From Pseudomonas synxantha BG33R (lineage in GTDB: Bacteria > Pseudomonadota > Gammaproteobacteria > Pseudomonadales > Pseudomonadaceae), in NCBI RefSeq assembly GCF_000263715.2, contig NZ_CM001514.1, forward strand, positions 5,952,498-6,016,497: a stretch of 64,000 nucleotides of DNA, written 5' to 3'. The notes beneath the pieces are model-generated. The model was not told where the DNA came from. It did not search any database and saw only the letters and a program-made list of their open reading frames with translations. The position numbers and the translations under genes are program-made. Within the stretch, counting starts at the first letter, position 1. Each line of letters begins with the position of its first letter. Shown one piece after another: positions 18,630-27,090 of this stretch.

Positions 18630-19553
18630 TTATTTTTGCTTTTCAAAACGATAGAACAAGTTGGGTTCACTGACCATGTACAGGTTGCCGCTCTCATCCA
18701 GGGTCACCCCTTCGGCGCGCGGGATGGTGTCTTTCAGGCCGTTGAAGCCACCGAGCAAGGTCATGAAGCTGACTTGCTCGCCTGTTTCGTCCAGTTCCAG
18801 CAACAGGTGGGAATCGGCCGACAGCACCAGCAAGTGCCCAGTGCGCGGGTCAATGGACAAGGCCGAAAGGTTGCGCACATCCAGTTCGGTGCTGGCCAGC
18901 TTTTGCTTGTCGCCGGTCAGCGTGTTGCCATCGCTCTTCCACGTGAACAAGGCCGGCGGCCGCTCTTCGCCCAGCACAAGCTGCTGATTGCGCTTGTCCC
19001 ACGCGATCGCTTCAAAGGCTTTGTTCTGGTCTTTGGAGGGGCCCAGGTCATGGCTTGGGAAATCAGCTTTGTTCAGCGCTGTGGTGCCGGCGTCCACCTT
19101 TACCACGGTCACAGTGTGGTCGCGTTCATCTACCACGGCCATCGAGCCGTTTTCCATCACCGTCACGCCCTCAGGATTGTTCCAGCCATTGAGCGGCATC
19201 TTGCGCAATACGTCGCCTTGCAGGCTCAGCTCTACCAGAAACGGGTTTTTGCCCATGACGGAAAACAGGGTTTTGGTCTGGGGGTTGTAGGACAGGTCGG
19301 AAGCCTCATCCTTCTCCATACCGGGCAGCAGCTTGGCGTCGATGACCGCCTGATAGTCCGGGAGCCAAACACTCTCCTGGCGTTCAACCGGGCTCTCGAA
19401 GCGCTCCAGCACCCACAGCACACCGCGATCATCCCAGTGCATGGCCCAGGCCACGCCATACAGAATGGCACCGGCCAAAAATACCCAGGAATACCAGCGC
19501 ATGGACAAGCGCGAGCGAAGCGAGGTTTTCGAAGTGGGTAGAGGCACGGCCAT
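18630..19553 (-). CDS. SdiA-regulated / YjiK-like beta-propeller protein (copy 2)
   Basis: A 307-residue paralogue of the 17600 gene with the same layout: a cytoplasmic basic start, one membrane helix (WYSWVFLAGAILYGVAWAM), and a periplasmic domain ending RAEGVTLDESGNLYMVSEPN. The ATG at 19553 is preferred over a TTG at 19601, which would add 16 residues and lacks a clear ribosome site; an internal ATG just before RWYSW is another candidate. The tandem pair is probably transcribed together. Confidence 0.8.
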   Translation of the reverse strand: MAVPLPTSKTSLRSRLSMRWYSWVFLAGAILYGVAWAMHWDDRGVLWVLERFESPVERQESVWLPDYQAVIDAKLLPGMEKDEASDLSYNPQTKTLFSVMGKNPFLVELSLQGDVLRKMPLNGWNNPEGVTVMENGSMAVVDERDHTVTVVKVDAGTTALNKADFPSHDLGPSKDQNKAFEAIAWDKRNQQLVLGEERPPALFTWKSDGNTLTGDKQKLASTELDVRNLSALSIDPRTGHLLVLSADSHLLLELDETGEQVSFMTLLGGFNGLKDTIPRAEGVTLDESGNLYMVSEPNLFYRFEKQK

Positions 19554-19684
19554 TGAGCGCTTTTCCGGAAAGTCAGCTGTATGGGATAGCACAGGATTCA
19601 ACGGCCTGCGCGCAAGAGGCTGGGATTATCCGGATGGCGTGTGAAAAAAATGCAAAAGCCCATACTTGGGATATACACAAAACC

Positions 19685-19734
19685 AATGTGGGAGGGGCGG
19701 TGCGACGATTCGACTTGCTCCCCCCACATTTTTT
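19685..19734. repeat. Variant REP with internal insertion (type A)
   Basis: A type A arm in which about 15 bases (GGTGCGACGATTCGA) interrupt the usual GGGGGCTTGCTCCC core. The outer ends AATGTGGG and CCCACATT still pair, and a T run follows. The same interrupted form occurs at 42359-42397. Confidence 0.8.
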
Positions 19735-19753
19735 ACCGCATTTCTACAGTGAG

Positions 19754-20419
19754 TCAGCGCACAGTACTTTCGAAACGGTTCACACCCGCCAGCTCCAACA
19801 CCAGTTCATCCCCCACATTCAATGGGCCAACACCTGCCGGGGTGCCGGTGAGAATCACATCACCCGCCTGCAGGGAGAAGCAACCAGCCATGTACTGAAT
19901 CATCGGCACGATCGGGTTGAGCATCTGCGCGCTGTTGCCATCCTGGCGCACTTCGCCGTTGATGGTCAGGCGTATGCCGATGTCGGTCACGTCCGCAAAG
20001 GTACTGCTGACCACGAAGGGGGCAAGCACCGCCGCGCCGTCGAAGCACTTGGCGATTTCCCACGGCAGGCCCTTGGATTTCAGCTCGGCCTGTTTGTCGC
20101 GCAGGGTCAGGTCCAGCGCCGGGGCGAAGCCGGAGATGGCGTCGAGGACTTCTTCGCGGTTTGGCTTGTTCGACAACGGCTTGCCGATCAACACCGCGAT
20201 TTCCACCTCGTAATGCACCGAACCGCGTTCGGTGGGAATCGCAAAACCACCTTCCAACGGCACTACGCAGCTACCGGGCTTGATGAACAGCAAAGGCTCG
20301 GTGGGCACCGGGTTATCCAGTTCCTTGGCGTGTTCGACGTAGTTACGCCCGATGCACACCAGTTTGCCCACAGGGAAGTGGATGTTGGTGCCGTCGACAT
20401 ACTTGTGCTGGTAGCTCAT
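19754..20419 (-). CDS. Fumarylacetoacetate hydrolase (FAH) family protein
   Basis: A 221-residue single-domain FAH enzyme resembling FAHD1/YcgM. Visible motifs are KLVCIGRNYVEHAKEL, FIKPGSC, and the metal-binding acidic set starting in HYEVEIAVLIG, ending with the typical GDVILTGTPAGVGPL. Members act as acylpyruvate hydrolases, oxaloacetate tautomerases or decarboxylases; the exact substrate cannot be read from the sequence. It lies 22 bases after the D-2-hydroxyglutarate dehydrogenase gene on the same strand, so it probably works on a related 2-oxo acid. Confidence 0.87.
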   Translation of the reverse strand: MSYQHKYVDGTNIHFPVGKLVCIGRNYVEHAKELDNPVPTEPLLFIKPGSCVVPLEGGFAIPTERGSVHYEVEIAVLIGKPLSNKPNREEVLDAISGFAPALDLTLRDKQAELKSKGLPWEIAKCFDGAAVLAPFVVSSTFADVTDIGIRLTINGEVRQDGNSAQMLNPIVPMIQYMAGCFSLQAGDVILTGTPAGVGPLNVGDELVLELAGVNRFESTVR

Positions 20420-20441
20420 GGAACGACTCCTTCAGGTGCGG

Positions 20442-21836
20442 TTAAACCGCGAAGATTTTGCCAGGGTTCATGATCCCGTTCGGGTCGAACACGGCCTTCA
20501 CAGCCTTCATGTACTCGATTTCAACCGGCGAGCGGCTGTAGGTCAGGTAATCACGCTTGGTCATGCCCACGCCGTGTTCAGCGGAAATCGAGCCGTTGTA
20601 CTTGGCGACGGTTTCGAACACCCACTTGTTCACGGTGGCACACTTGGCGAAGAACTCGTCCTTGCTCAGGTTTTCGGGCTTGAGGATGTTCAAGTGCAGG
20701 TTACCGTCACCGATATGACCGAACCAGACGATTTCGAAATCCGGGTAGTGTTCGCCGACGATCGCATCAATTTCGCTCAAGAATGCCGGCACTTTGGAGA
20801 CGGTGACCGAAATATCGTTCTTGTACGGTGTCCAGTGGGAGATGGTCTCGGAGATGTACTCGCGCAGCTTCCACAGGTTGTGCAACTGGGTTTCACTCTG
20901 GCTCATCACGCCGTCCAGTACCCAGCCCTGCTCGACGCAATGCTCGAACGTTTCCAACGCATGGTTGGCGACTTCTTCAGTGGTGGCCTCGAATTCCAGC
21001 AGCGCGTAGAACGGGCACTCGGTTTCGAATGGCGCCGGCACATCGCCACGGCCGAGGACTTTAGCCAGGGCCTTGTCGGAGAAAAATTCGAAGGCGGTCA
21101 GGTCCAGCTTGCTCTGGAACGCGTGCAGCACCGGCATGATCGAGTCGAAGTCGGTGGTGCCGAGTACCATGGCGGTGAGGTTTTTCGGGGCACGGTCCAG
21201 GCGCATGGTGGCTTCGACCACAAACCCCAGGGTGCCCTCGGCGCCGATAAACAGCTGGCGCATGTCGTAGCCGGTGGCGTTTTTGATCAGGTCGCGGTTC
21301 AGTTCCAGCACATCGCCCTTGCCGGTAACAACTTTCATGCCGGCCACCCAATTGCGGGTCATGCCGTAGCGAATCACCTTGATCCCGCCGGCATTGGTGC
21401 CGATATTGCCGCCAATCTGGCTGGAACCGGACGAGGCAAAATCCACCGGATAGTACAGGCCGTTTTCTTCAGCGACGTTCTGCAATTGCTTGGTGACCAC
21501 GCCCGGCTGGCACACGGCGGTGCGGTCGGTGAGGTTCACGTCGAGGATCTGGTTCATATAGTCGAACGACACCACCACTTCGCCATTGGCCGCGACTGCC
21601 GCGGCCGACAGGCCGGTGCGCCCACCGGACGGCACCAGTGCTACCTTGTGCTCGTTGGCCCAACGGACGATGGCCTGCACCTGCTCAGTGGTCTTGGGAA
21701 ACACGATAGCGCTGGGCGCGGGGGCGAAGTGCTTGGTCCAATCCTTGCCGTAAGCCTCCAGGGAGTCGGCATCGGTCAGCACTTTGCCGGGCTCAACCAG
21801 GGTCTTTAGCTCATCAATCAGGGCAGGATGGGTCAT
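20442..21836 (-). CDS. FAD-linked D-2-hydroxyglutarate dehydrogenase
   Basis: A 464-residue flavoprotein with an N-terminal PCMH FAD-binding domain (VPSGGRTGLSAAAVA) and a C-terminal GlcD-type cap with HIGDGNLHLNIL and SAEHGVGMTKRDYL. It oxidises D-2-hydroxyglutarate to 2-oxoglutarate and passes electrons to ETF or another carrier. The gene is divergent from serA, whose product makes D-2-hydroxyglutarate as a by-product. That coupling has been described for the PA0317-type enzyme. The ATG at 21836 gives the usual length; an upstream ATG at 21866 would add ten residues. Confidence 0.9.
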   Translation of the reverse strand: MTHPALIDELKTLVEPGKVLTDADSLEAYGKDWTKHFAPAPSAIVFPKTTEQVQAIVRWANEHKVALVPSGGRTGLSAAAVAANGEVVVSFDYMNQILDVNLTDRTAVCQPGVVTKQLQNVAEENGLYYPVDFASSGSSQIGGNIGTNAGGIKVIRYGMTRNWVAGMKVVTGKGDVLELNRDLIKNATGYDMRQLFIGAEGTLGFVVEATMRLDRAPKNLTAMVLGTTDFDSIMPVLHAFQSKLDLTAFEFFSDKALAKVLGRGDVPAPFETECPFYALLEFEATTEEVANHALETFEHCVEQGWVLDGVMSQSETQLHNLWKLREYISETISHWTPYKNDISVTVSKVPAFLSEIDAIVGEHYPDFEIVWFGHIGDGNLHLNILKPENLSKDEFFAKCATVNKWVFETVAKYNGSISAEHGVGMTKRDYLTYSRSPVEIEYMKAVKAVFDPNGIMNPGKIFAV

Positions 21837-22041
21837 CGACAGAACTCTCGAACAATTCATGGTCATCCTGAGAACGCTTCACGTCGCAGGAATAGGTGTT
21901 TAGCGGGGTGCGTATGCTAGCATACCGCCCCCGCAGGACAGACCCAAAGGGCGTTTCTGCGGTGACGGCTTTCCTGCCGTCCGGGTCAGCTTGCGCTGCT
22001 CGACTCCCTGCCAATTTTCTCCGGGATACAGGTTTACGCAG

Positions 22042-23271
22042 ATGAGCAAGACTTCTCTCGATAAGAGCAAGATCAAGTTCCTTCTTCTGGAAGGCGTCCA
22101 CCCATCGGCTGTCGACGTTCTGAAAGCCGCCGGGTACACCAGCATTGAGTACATCACCAGTTCTCTGCCGGAAGCCCAGCTCAAGGAAAAGATCGCCGAC
22201 GCGCACTTTATCGGCATTCGCTCCCGCACTCAGCTGACCGAAGAGATCTTCGACCACGCCAAGAAACTCGTGGCGGTCGGTTGTTTCTGCATCGGCACCA
22301 ACCAGGTTGACCTCAACGCAGCGCGCGAGCGCGGCATCGCGGTGTTCAACGCACCGTACTCCAACACCCGTTCCGTAGCGGAGCTGGTATTGGCCGAGGC
22401 CATCCTGCTGCTGCGCGGTATCCCAGAGAAGAACGCCTCCTGCCACCGTGGCGGCTGGATCAAGAGCGCGGCCAACTCCTTCGAGATCCGCGGCAAGAAG
22501 CTGGGTATCGTCGGTTACGGCTCGATCGGCACGCAGCTGTCGGTGTTGGCTGAAGGCCTGGGCATGCAGGTGTTCTTCTATGACACCCTGACCAAGCTGC
22601 CATTGGGCAACGCGACTCAAGTCGCCAGCCTGACCGAACTGCTGGGCATGTCCGATATCGTCACCCTGCACGTCCCGGAAACCGCCGAGACCCAGTGGAT
22701 GATCGGCGAGAAGGAAATCCGCGCGATCAAGAAAGGCGGGATCCTGATCAACGCCGCTCGCGGCACTGTGGTCAAGCTCGATGCCCTGGCCGACGCGATC
22801 AAGGACAAGCACCTGATCGGCGCCGCCATCGACGTGTTCCCGGTGGAGCCACGCTCCAACGATGACATTTTCGAAAGCCCGCTGCGTGGCCTGGACAACG
22901 TGATCCTGACCCCGCACATCGGCGGCTCCACCGCTGAAGCCCAAGCCAACATCGGCCTGGAAGTCTCGGAAAAACTGGTCAAGTACAGCGACAACGGTAC
23001 CTCGGTATCGTCGGTCAACTTCCCGGAAGTGGCCCTGCCGGCTCACCCGGGCAAGCACCGCCTGCTGCACATCCACCAGAACATCCCGGGCGTGATGATG
23101 GAGATCAACAAGGTCTTCGCGGAAAACGGCATCAACATCTCCGGTCAGTTCCTGCAGACCAACGAGAAGGTCGGCTACGTGGTCATCGACGTCGACGCCG
23201 AGTACTCGGACCTGGCGCAAGAGAAGCTGCAGCACATCAACGGCACTATCCGTAGCCGCGTGTTGTTCTAA
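22042..23271 (+). CDS. serA: D-3-phosphoglycerate dehydrogenase
   Basis: First enzyme of serine biosynthesis: oxidises 3-phosphoglycerate using NAD, and can reduce 2-oxoglutarate to D-2-hydroxyglutarate in the same cycle. The 409 residues hold a Rossmann core with GIVGYGSIGTQL, the LHVPETAETQWMI segment, the catalytic region near LTPHIGGSTAEAQ, and a C-terminal ACT domain for serine feedback. The start at 22042 gives MSKTSLDKSKIKFLLLEGVH and the normal length. It is divergent from the dehydrogenase that recycles its by-product, with 205 bases between starts. Confidence 0.97.
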   Translation: MSKTSLDKSKIKFLLLEGVHPSAVDVLKAAGYTSIEYITSSLPEAQLKEKIADAHFIGIRSRTQLTEEIFDHAKKLVAVGCFCIGTNQVDLNAARERGIAVFNAPYSNTRSVAELVLAEAILLLRGIPEKNASCHRGGWIKSAANSFEIRGKKLGIVGYGSIGTQLSVLAEGLGMQVFFYDTLTKLPLGNATQVASLTELLGMSDIVTLHVPETAETQWMIGEKEIRAIKKGGILINAARGTVVKLDALADAIKDKHLIGAAIDVFPVEPRSNDDIFESPLRGLDNVILTPHIGGSTAEAQANIGLEVSEKLVKYSDNGTSVSSVNFPEVALPAHPGKHRLLHIHQNIPGVMMEINKVFAENGINISGQFLQTNEKVGYVVIDVDAEYSDLAQEKLQHINGTIRSRVLF

Positions 23272-23289
23272 GGTTTCAACCGCACCACG

Positions 23290-23320
23290 AAAAAGGGAGC
23301 CCCTCGGGGCTCCCTTTTTT
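23290..23320. terminator. Bidirectional rho-independent terminator
   Basis: A 9-base stem GGGAGCCCC / GGGGCTCCC (23295-23314) with a 2-base loop has T6 on one side and a run of A on the other. It can end both serA and the convergent DUF4399 gene. Confidence 0.93.
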
Positions 23321-23335
23321 GCATCTGAACAAATC

Positions 23336-23776
23336 TTACTTGACGTTAACCGTGATGACTTTCGAGGCTACCGTAGGCTCGAACTGGCGATGCACGTTGT
23401 CGCCAGCCACCAGTTGCAAGGTGTGCTTGCCTGGCGTGAGGGTCAGCTCGGTCTCGGTTTGCGCCTTGCCGAAGTGAATCGATGTAGGCGTGGCCGGGAT
23501 CGCTTCGTTTGCGTTGAGCGCCCCCACTTCCTGATCTACCAGCAGGTGATGATGGCCGGCGCCCGGTACCTGTTTGTCGATCGGCTCCAGGTCCAGGCCC
23601 TTGATGCCAAATTTGACGGTGAAGGTTTTGTCGACAGTAGCGCCGTCTTTGGGCGAGACAATGAACACTTCAGCACCAGCAGGAGCCGGTGTGCGCGGCA
23701 GGTCGGCAGCGCTGGCCAACATCGAAGCACCCAGCAGCAGGGACGCCAGGGTTGCACGGGACAAAAGGGCTTTCAT
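23336..23776 (-). CDS. DUF4399 periplasmic protein
   Basis: A 146-residue secreted protein. Residues 1-23 form a signal peptide (LASLLLGASMLASA). The mature part is a small beta-rich domain with the conserved AGHHHLLVD motif, which could bind metal, and TPGKHTLQLVAGDN. The start at 23776 follows a good ribosome site; a longer frame to 23857 is rejected because it removes the signal peptide from the N-terminus. Function unknown. Confidence 0.84.
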   Translation of the reverse strand: MKALLSRATLASLLLGASMLASAADLPRTPAPAGAEVFIVSPKDGATVDKTFTVKFGIKGLDLEPIDKQVPGAGHHHLLVDQEVGALNANEAIPATPTSIHFGKAQTETELTLTPGKHTLQLVAGDNVHRQFEPTVASKVITVNVK

Positions 23777-23910
23777 TCGCTTCTCCAGTTTTTCAGTGAA
23801 ATCTGTAGGGTTATGACAACTTCGCGATAAATTGCGGTCCAAGGCACCCGACACCATAGCAAAACGATGCTGAACAGCGCCTCGTCCATTCGAATTCTCT
23901 AGGAGTGATC

Positions 23911-24405
23911 ATGCGCTTTTCGCCTGGCCTGTTACTGTTGCTTGCCCTTCTGAGCCCATTGGCCCATGCCGAGCTGATCGATGACGTCAATGATCGCGGC
24001 GAACTGCGTATAGCCCTGGAAGCCAACACCCCGCCGTTCAATTTCAAGGAAGGCGACAAGCTCACCGGCTTTGAAGTGGAACTGGGCGAGCAACTGGCGA
24101 AAGAAATGGACGTACGCTCCTCGTTTATCACCACCGATGATGCCGACCTGATGAACGGCGTGGCGACCGGCAAGTACGATGTGGCAATCAACCATATCGC
24201 TATGACTGCCGAGCTGAAGGATCGTTTCGATGTCAGCGCCGCTTATAACGACAAACCTGAACTGGTGATCCCGTTTCAGAAGGGCAACCCCGCGTTCAAG
24301 AGCAGCCTGGACAAGGCGCTGGAGCGGGTGAAAGCGGATGGCCGCTTGAAAGCGCTGGAGCAGAAGTGGTTTGAAAGCCGAACACCGATAGTCAAGACAC
24401 AGTAG
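23911..24405 (+). CDS. One-lobe solute-binding protein (SBP_bac_3, internally shortened)
   Basis: A 164-residue protein with a signal peptide (LLLLLALLSPLAHA) and the start of a family 3 amino-acid-binding protein (RGELRIALEANTPPFNFKE, GKYDVAINHIAMTAELKDRF). After AYNDKPELVIPFQKGNPAFK it jumps straight to the closing helix (LDKALERVKADGRLKALEQK). A normal family member is about 250-260 residues; the missing 90 or so are the whole second lobe, so it cannot close around a ligand in the usual way. No permease or ATPase is adjacent. AGGAG at 23901 selects the ATG at 23911. Confidence 0.8.
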   Translation: MRFSPGLLLLLALLSPLAHAELIDDVNDRGELRIALEANTPPFNFKEGDKLTGFEVELGEQLAKEMDVRSSFITTDDADLMNGVATGKYDVAINHIAMTAELKDRFDVSAAYNDKPELVIPFQKGNPAFKSSLDKALERVKADGRLKALEQKWFESRTPIVKTQ

Positions 24406-24411
24406 GTCAAA

Positions 24412-24432
24412 TGTGGGAGGGGCCGCCTGCTC
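24412..24432. repeat. Degenerate REP remnant
   Basis: A single type A half (TGTGGGAGGGG) with a decayed second half lies just after the binding-protein gene and reaches the stop of the convergent 2OG oxygenase. Confidence 0.55.
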
Positions 24433-25063
24433 AGAACGGCTCGTTGCCCCGCCGGCGAAACCAGCCGGTCAGGGACAGGCGCTCCCGCGTGGCAGGCAGT
24501 ACCTCGTGGGGCACCTCGCCCGACAAAAACACCACCAGACAGCCGCCGGTGGGCACCACGTCATATTCGACGCCGCCCTTGAGGTACATGCGCAACTGGC
24601 CGCCATGCTCGGGCAGCCAGGCGTCGTTCAGGTAGATCACCGCCGAGACCATGCGCCGGTCGTCGTCACGAAAGCGGTCCACATGCTTGAGGTAAAACGC
24701 ACCGGGCGGGTACATCGCGAAGTGGCTTTCGAAATCTTCCAGCCCAAGGAACAGGCTGCGGTTCATTGCCAGGCGCAGGCTGTCCATGACGGCCATATAG
24801 GTGTCGCAAACCGCCGCGTCACCCTCCTCCAGCCACTGAATATGATCACCGCGAATACCCTCGCGAATCTCCTGGGCCGGCCCGCGCCCGACTGCCGCCG
24901 GTGCCAGCTCACCTTCGGCCGCACGTTTATGGCACTCAGCCGCCAGTTCCAGGGTCAGAGCCTGGGGCAGGAAGCCATTCTGCTGCGACCAGCCTTTTTC
25001 GGCCAAGTCGTCAACGATACGTTGCAGCAGCGGGTCATCGAGGGATATTTGCATGGCGCGCAT
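24431..25063 (-). CDS. 2-oxoglutarate/Fe(II) dioxygenase (prolyl 4-hydroxylase-like)
   Basis: A 210-residue cytoplasmic oxygenase. The iron ligands are His127 and Asp129 in KHVDRF and His186 in GEVPHEV; Arg195 in ATRERLSLTGWF should bind 2-oxoglutarate. HGGQLRMY is also typical. In this family the enzyme hydroxylates a protein residue, possibly a translation factor as for the Pseudomonas prolyl hydroxylase, but the substrate here is not known. The start at 25063 is chosen; ATG codons at 25054 and 25072 are alternatives. Confidence 0.85.
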   Translation of the reverse strand: MRAMQISLDDPLLQRIVDDLAEKGWSQQNGFLPQALTLELAAECHKRAAEGELAPAAVGRGPAQEIREGIRGDHIQWLEEGDAAVCDTYMAVMDSLRLAMNRSLFLGLEDFESHFAMYPPGAFYLKHVDRFRDDDRRMVSAVIYLNDAWLPEHGGQLRMYLKGGVEYDVVPTGGCLVVFLSGEVPHEVLPATRERLSLTGWFRRRGNEPF

Positions 25064-25195
25064 AGTATCCATACGCCTGAGAATCCGACAGCGCCGTCGA
25101 GCGCCCGAATGCACTTTAAATCAGCTGTCTGATAGGACTTCTCGACAAATCCTACGCCCGACACGGACAATAGTGGCCGACTGACAGGAGTCCAT

Positions 25196-25948
25196 ATGCG
25201 TCGTTTGTTTTTTACCGTGTTGATGTTCTGCGTTTTGCCCGCCTGGGCAGACAGCCATGACCAGTTGTACAAGGTTGCCGGCTGGGCCGAACAACGTGCG
25301 CATTTCAATGACGCCCTCAGTGCCGCCCAGCAACGCTACCGCAATAGCCTGCCGCCGGTGGTGTATCAGGCGCTGGTGGACAACAGCAATAAGCGCTTTG
25401 GCGCCCAAGCCATGGATCAGCGTGCCGAGGCGCAACTGCGCAAGCACCTGGCCAACCCGAAACCGGCCCTGGCGTTCTTCCAATCGCCCCTGGGCCGCAA
25501 GATCGTCGCTGCAGAATTGCTGGCCACGCGCCGCGACCAGTTGGCGAAAAACGCCCAGGGCTTGCCGAAAATCCAGGCCGACGCCACCCGCAGCCTGATC
25601 ATCGGCCATCTGGCCCAAGCCCTGCCCGCCCGCGAGGCCGGTGCAGAAGTCAGCCTGGCGATTGCCGGTGTGGCGGCCGACAGCTTGAGCCAGATGATCC
25701 CCGGCTTGCTTGGCGGCGGTCAGGCCCAAGGCATGTTGAATGGGCAGCGCGAACGGTTGATGCAACAAATCGACAAGGACCTGAACAACACGCTGTTGTA
25801 CGTCTACCGGGATTTGTCCGACCCGGAGCTGGAAGAGTTCGCTACGTTTGCCGAATCGCCGGAAGGTAAGGCGTATTACCAGGCGGCCCTGGCAGCCATT
25901 CGCGCAGGGCTGGCTGTCGGCCAAAGCACCTCAAGCCTGACGCAGTAA
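25196..25948 (+). CDS. DUF2059 family secreted protein
   Basis: A 250-residue protein with a cleaved signal peptide (residues 1-18, ending PAWA) and an all-helical mature domain. The C-terminal part matches DUF2059 (YRDLSDPELEEFATFAESPEGKAYYQA). No catalytic motif is visible and the function is unknown. It has CAGGAG upstream and is followed immediately by a REP doublet. Confidence 0.83.
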   Translation: MRRLFFTVLMFCVLPAWADSHDQLYKVAGWAEQRAHFNDALSAAQQRYRNSLPPVVYQALVDNSNKRFGAQAMDQRAEAQLRKHLANPKPALAFFQSPLGRKIVAAELLATRRDQLAKNAQGLPKIQADATRSLIIGHLAQALPAREAGAEVSLAIAGVAADSLSQMIPGLLGGGQAQGMLNGQRERLMQQIDKDLNNTLLYVYRDLSDPELEEFATFAESPEGKAYYQAALAAIRAGLAVGQSTSSLTQ

Positions 25949-25949
25949 T

Positions 25950-26038
25950 TGTGGGAGGGGGCTTGCTCCCGATAGCAGAGTGTCAGTCACCAGATATATG
26001 ACTGACACACCGCAATCGGGGGCAAGCCCCCTCCCACA
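25950..26038. repeat. REP doublet, type A, with an inverted repeat in its spacer
   Basis: Two inverted type A elements. Their spacer contains its own perfect 10-base inverted repeat (GTGTCAGTCA / TGACTGACAC, 25980-26008), giving a three-hairpin structure. It lies between two convergent genes. Confidence 0.9.
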
Positions 26039-26049
26039 TTTAAAATGCG

Positions 26050-26991
26050 TTAGTTCAGGTGATCGGTGAGGTACTTGAAGTACTCATTACGAATCTCTGG
26101 AATCTCATTGGCCAGGTGATGCCTGCCCCGCGGCAGCATCAACACCTCGGGCCGGTCGAACTTACCGCGTAGCACCTGCAAATTGTGTTGCCAATCCACC
26201 GTCATATCTTCCTCACCCTGCACGATCACCGGCCGCCGTGGGCTGCGGGGTGCGGCTTCGATGCGTTTGATCCAGCGCGCCAGCGCCCCTACCCAAGCGG
26301 TGGGCAATTGGCGCGGCTGCAGTGGGTCGGCTTCAAGGAACGGTTTGAACGCAGGGTCGTTGGAGTTATCGCTGAAGCGTCGGGCGATGCCTTTGACGAA
26401 CGGGCGCAGCAGGTAATAGCTGACCTGCGACCATCCCCAGGCACGCGGCCGCACCAGCGGTGAGAGCAGGAAGGTCTTGCCCTGGGCCGGGCTGTCGGCG
26501 CCGTGGTTGAGCAAGTGATCCACCACAATGGCGCCGCCGGTGCTTTGCCCGAACAGGTGCCAGGGTTGCGGCAATTGCAGCGCCTTGGCCTCAGCGAACA
26601 ACGCCTGCACCACGCTCTGGTACACCGCAAACTCATCGATGCTGGCGCGCGGGCCGCTGGACAAGCCGTGGCCCGGCAAGTCGCAGGCGATCACCACAAA
26701 GCCCTGGTCCAGCGCCCAATCCACCACATGGCGGTACAACCCCATGTGGTCGTAGAAACCGTGGAACATGAACATCGTTGCCACCGGCGCAGGCGGCCAC
26801 CACACCTGGGCCACCACTTCAAACTCGCCCACCTCCAGGCGCCCCAACCGGCTCACCGCCGGCACCTTGCGAGCGGCCAGGTCAAGCCCATAGAAACGTT
26901 GATAGACCCTTGCCTCGGCGCTAAGCGGTTGCGCGTCCACCAGGGGCCGCAGGCTTTCGCGCAGATGATCAGGGTCAAAGGTGACGGGCAT
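26050..26991 (-). CDS. Alpha/beta hydrolase (serine aminopeptidase S33 / lysophospholipase-like)
   Basis: A 313-residue hydrolase with the nucleophile elbow GQSTGG (Ser150), the oxyanion HG motif in FMFHGFYDHMG, and the late His in GRHHLANE. It resembles monoacylglycerol lipases and lysophospholipases; the true substrate is unknown. The ATG at 26991 is chosen because the upstream 22 codons are not family-like. It is divergent from the DUF6436 gene. Confidence 0.85.
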   Translation of the reverse strand: MPVTFDPDHLRESLRPLVDAQPLSAEARVYQRFYGLDLAARKVPAVSRLGRLEVGEFEVVAQVWWPPAPVATMFMFHGFYDHMGLYRHVVDWALDQGFVVIACDLPGHGLSSGPRASIDEFAVYQSVVQALFAEAKALQLPQPWHLFGQSTGGAIVVDHLLNHGADSPAQGKTFLLSPLVRPRAWGWSQVSYYLLRPFVKGIARRFSDNSNDPAFKPFLEADPLQPRQLPTAWVGALARWIKRIEAAPRSPRRPVIVQGEEDMTVDWQHNLQVLRGKFDRPEVLMLPRGRHHLANEIPEIRNEYFKYLTDHLN

Positions 26992-27090
26992 AAAGGCTTC
27001 CAGACTGGCGGTGAAGATGAATATCGAGCTGCGATATTCATCTGTCAGGACAAGCATGGCAAGCTACGCGACCTGCGAGGATACCTCTGA

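Noticed and set aside
20418..21809. A 463-residue open frame antisense to the D-2-hydroxyglutarate dehydrogenase
   Set aside because: Shadow frame; the flavoprotein on the other strand has clear FAD motifs.
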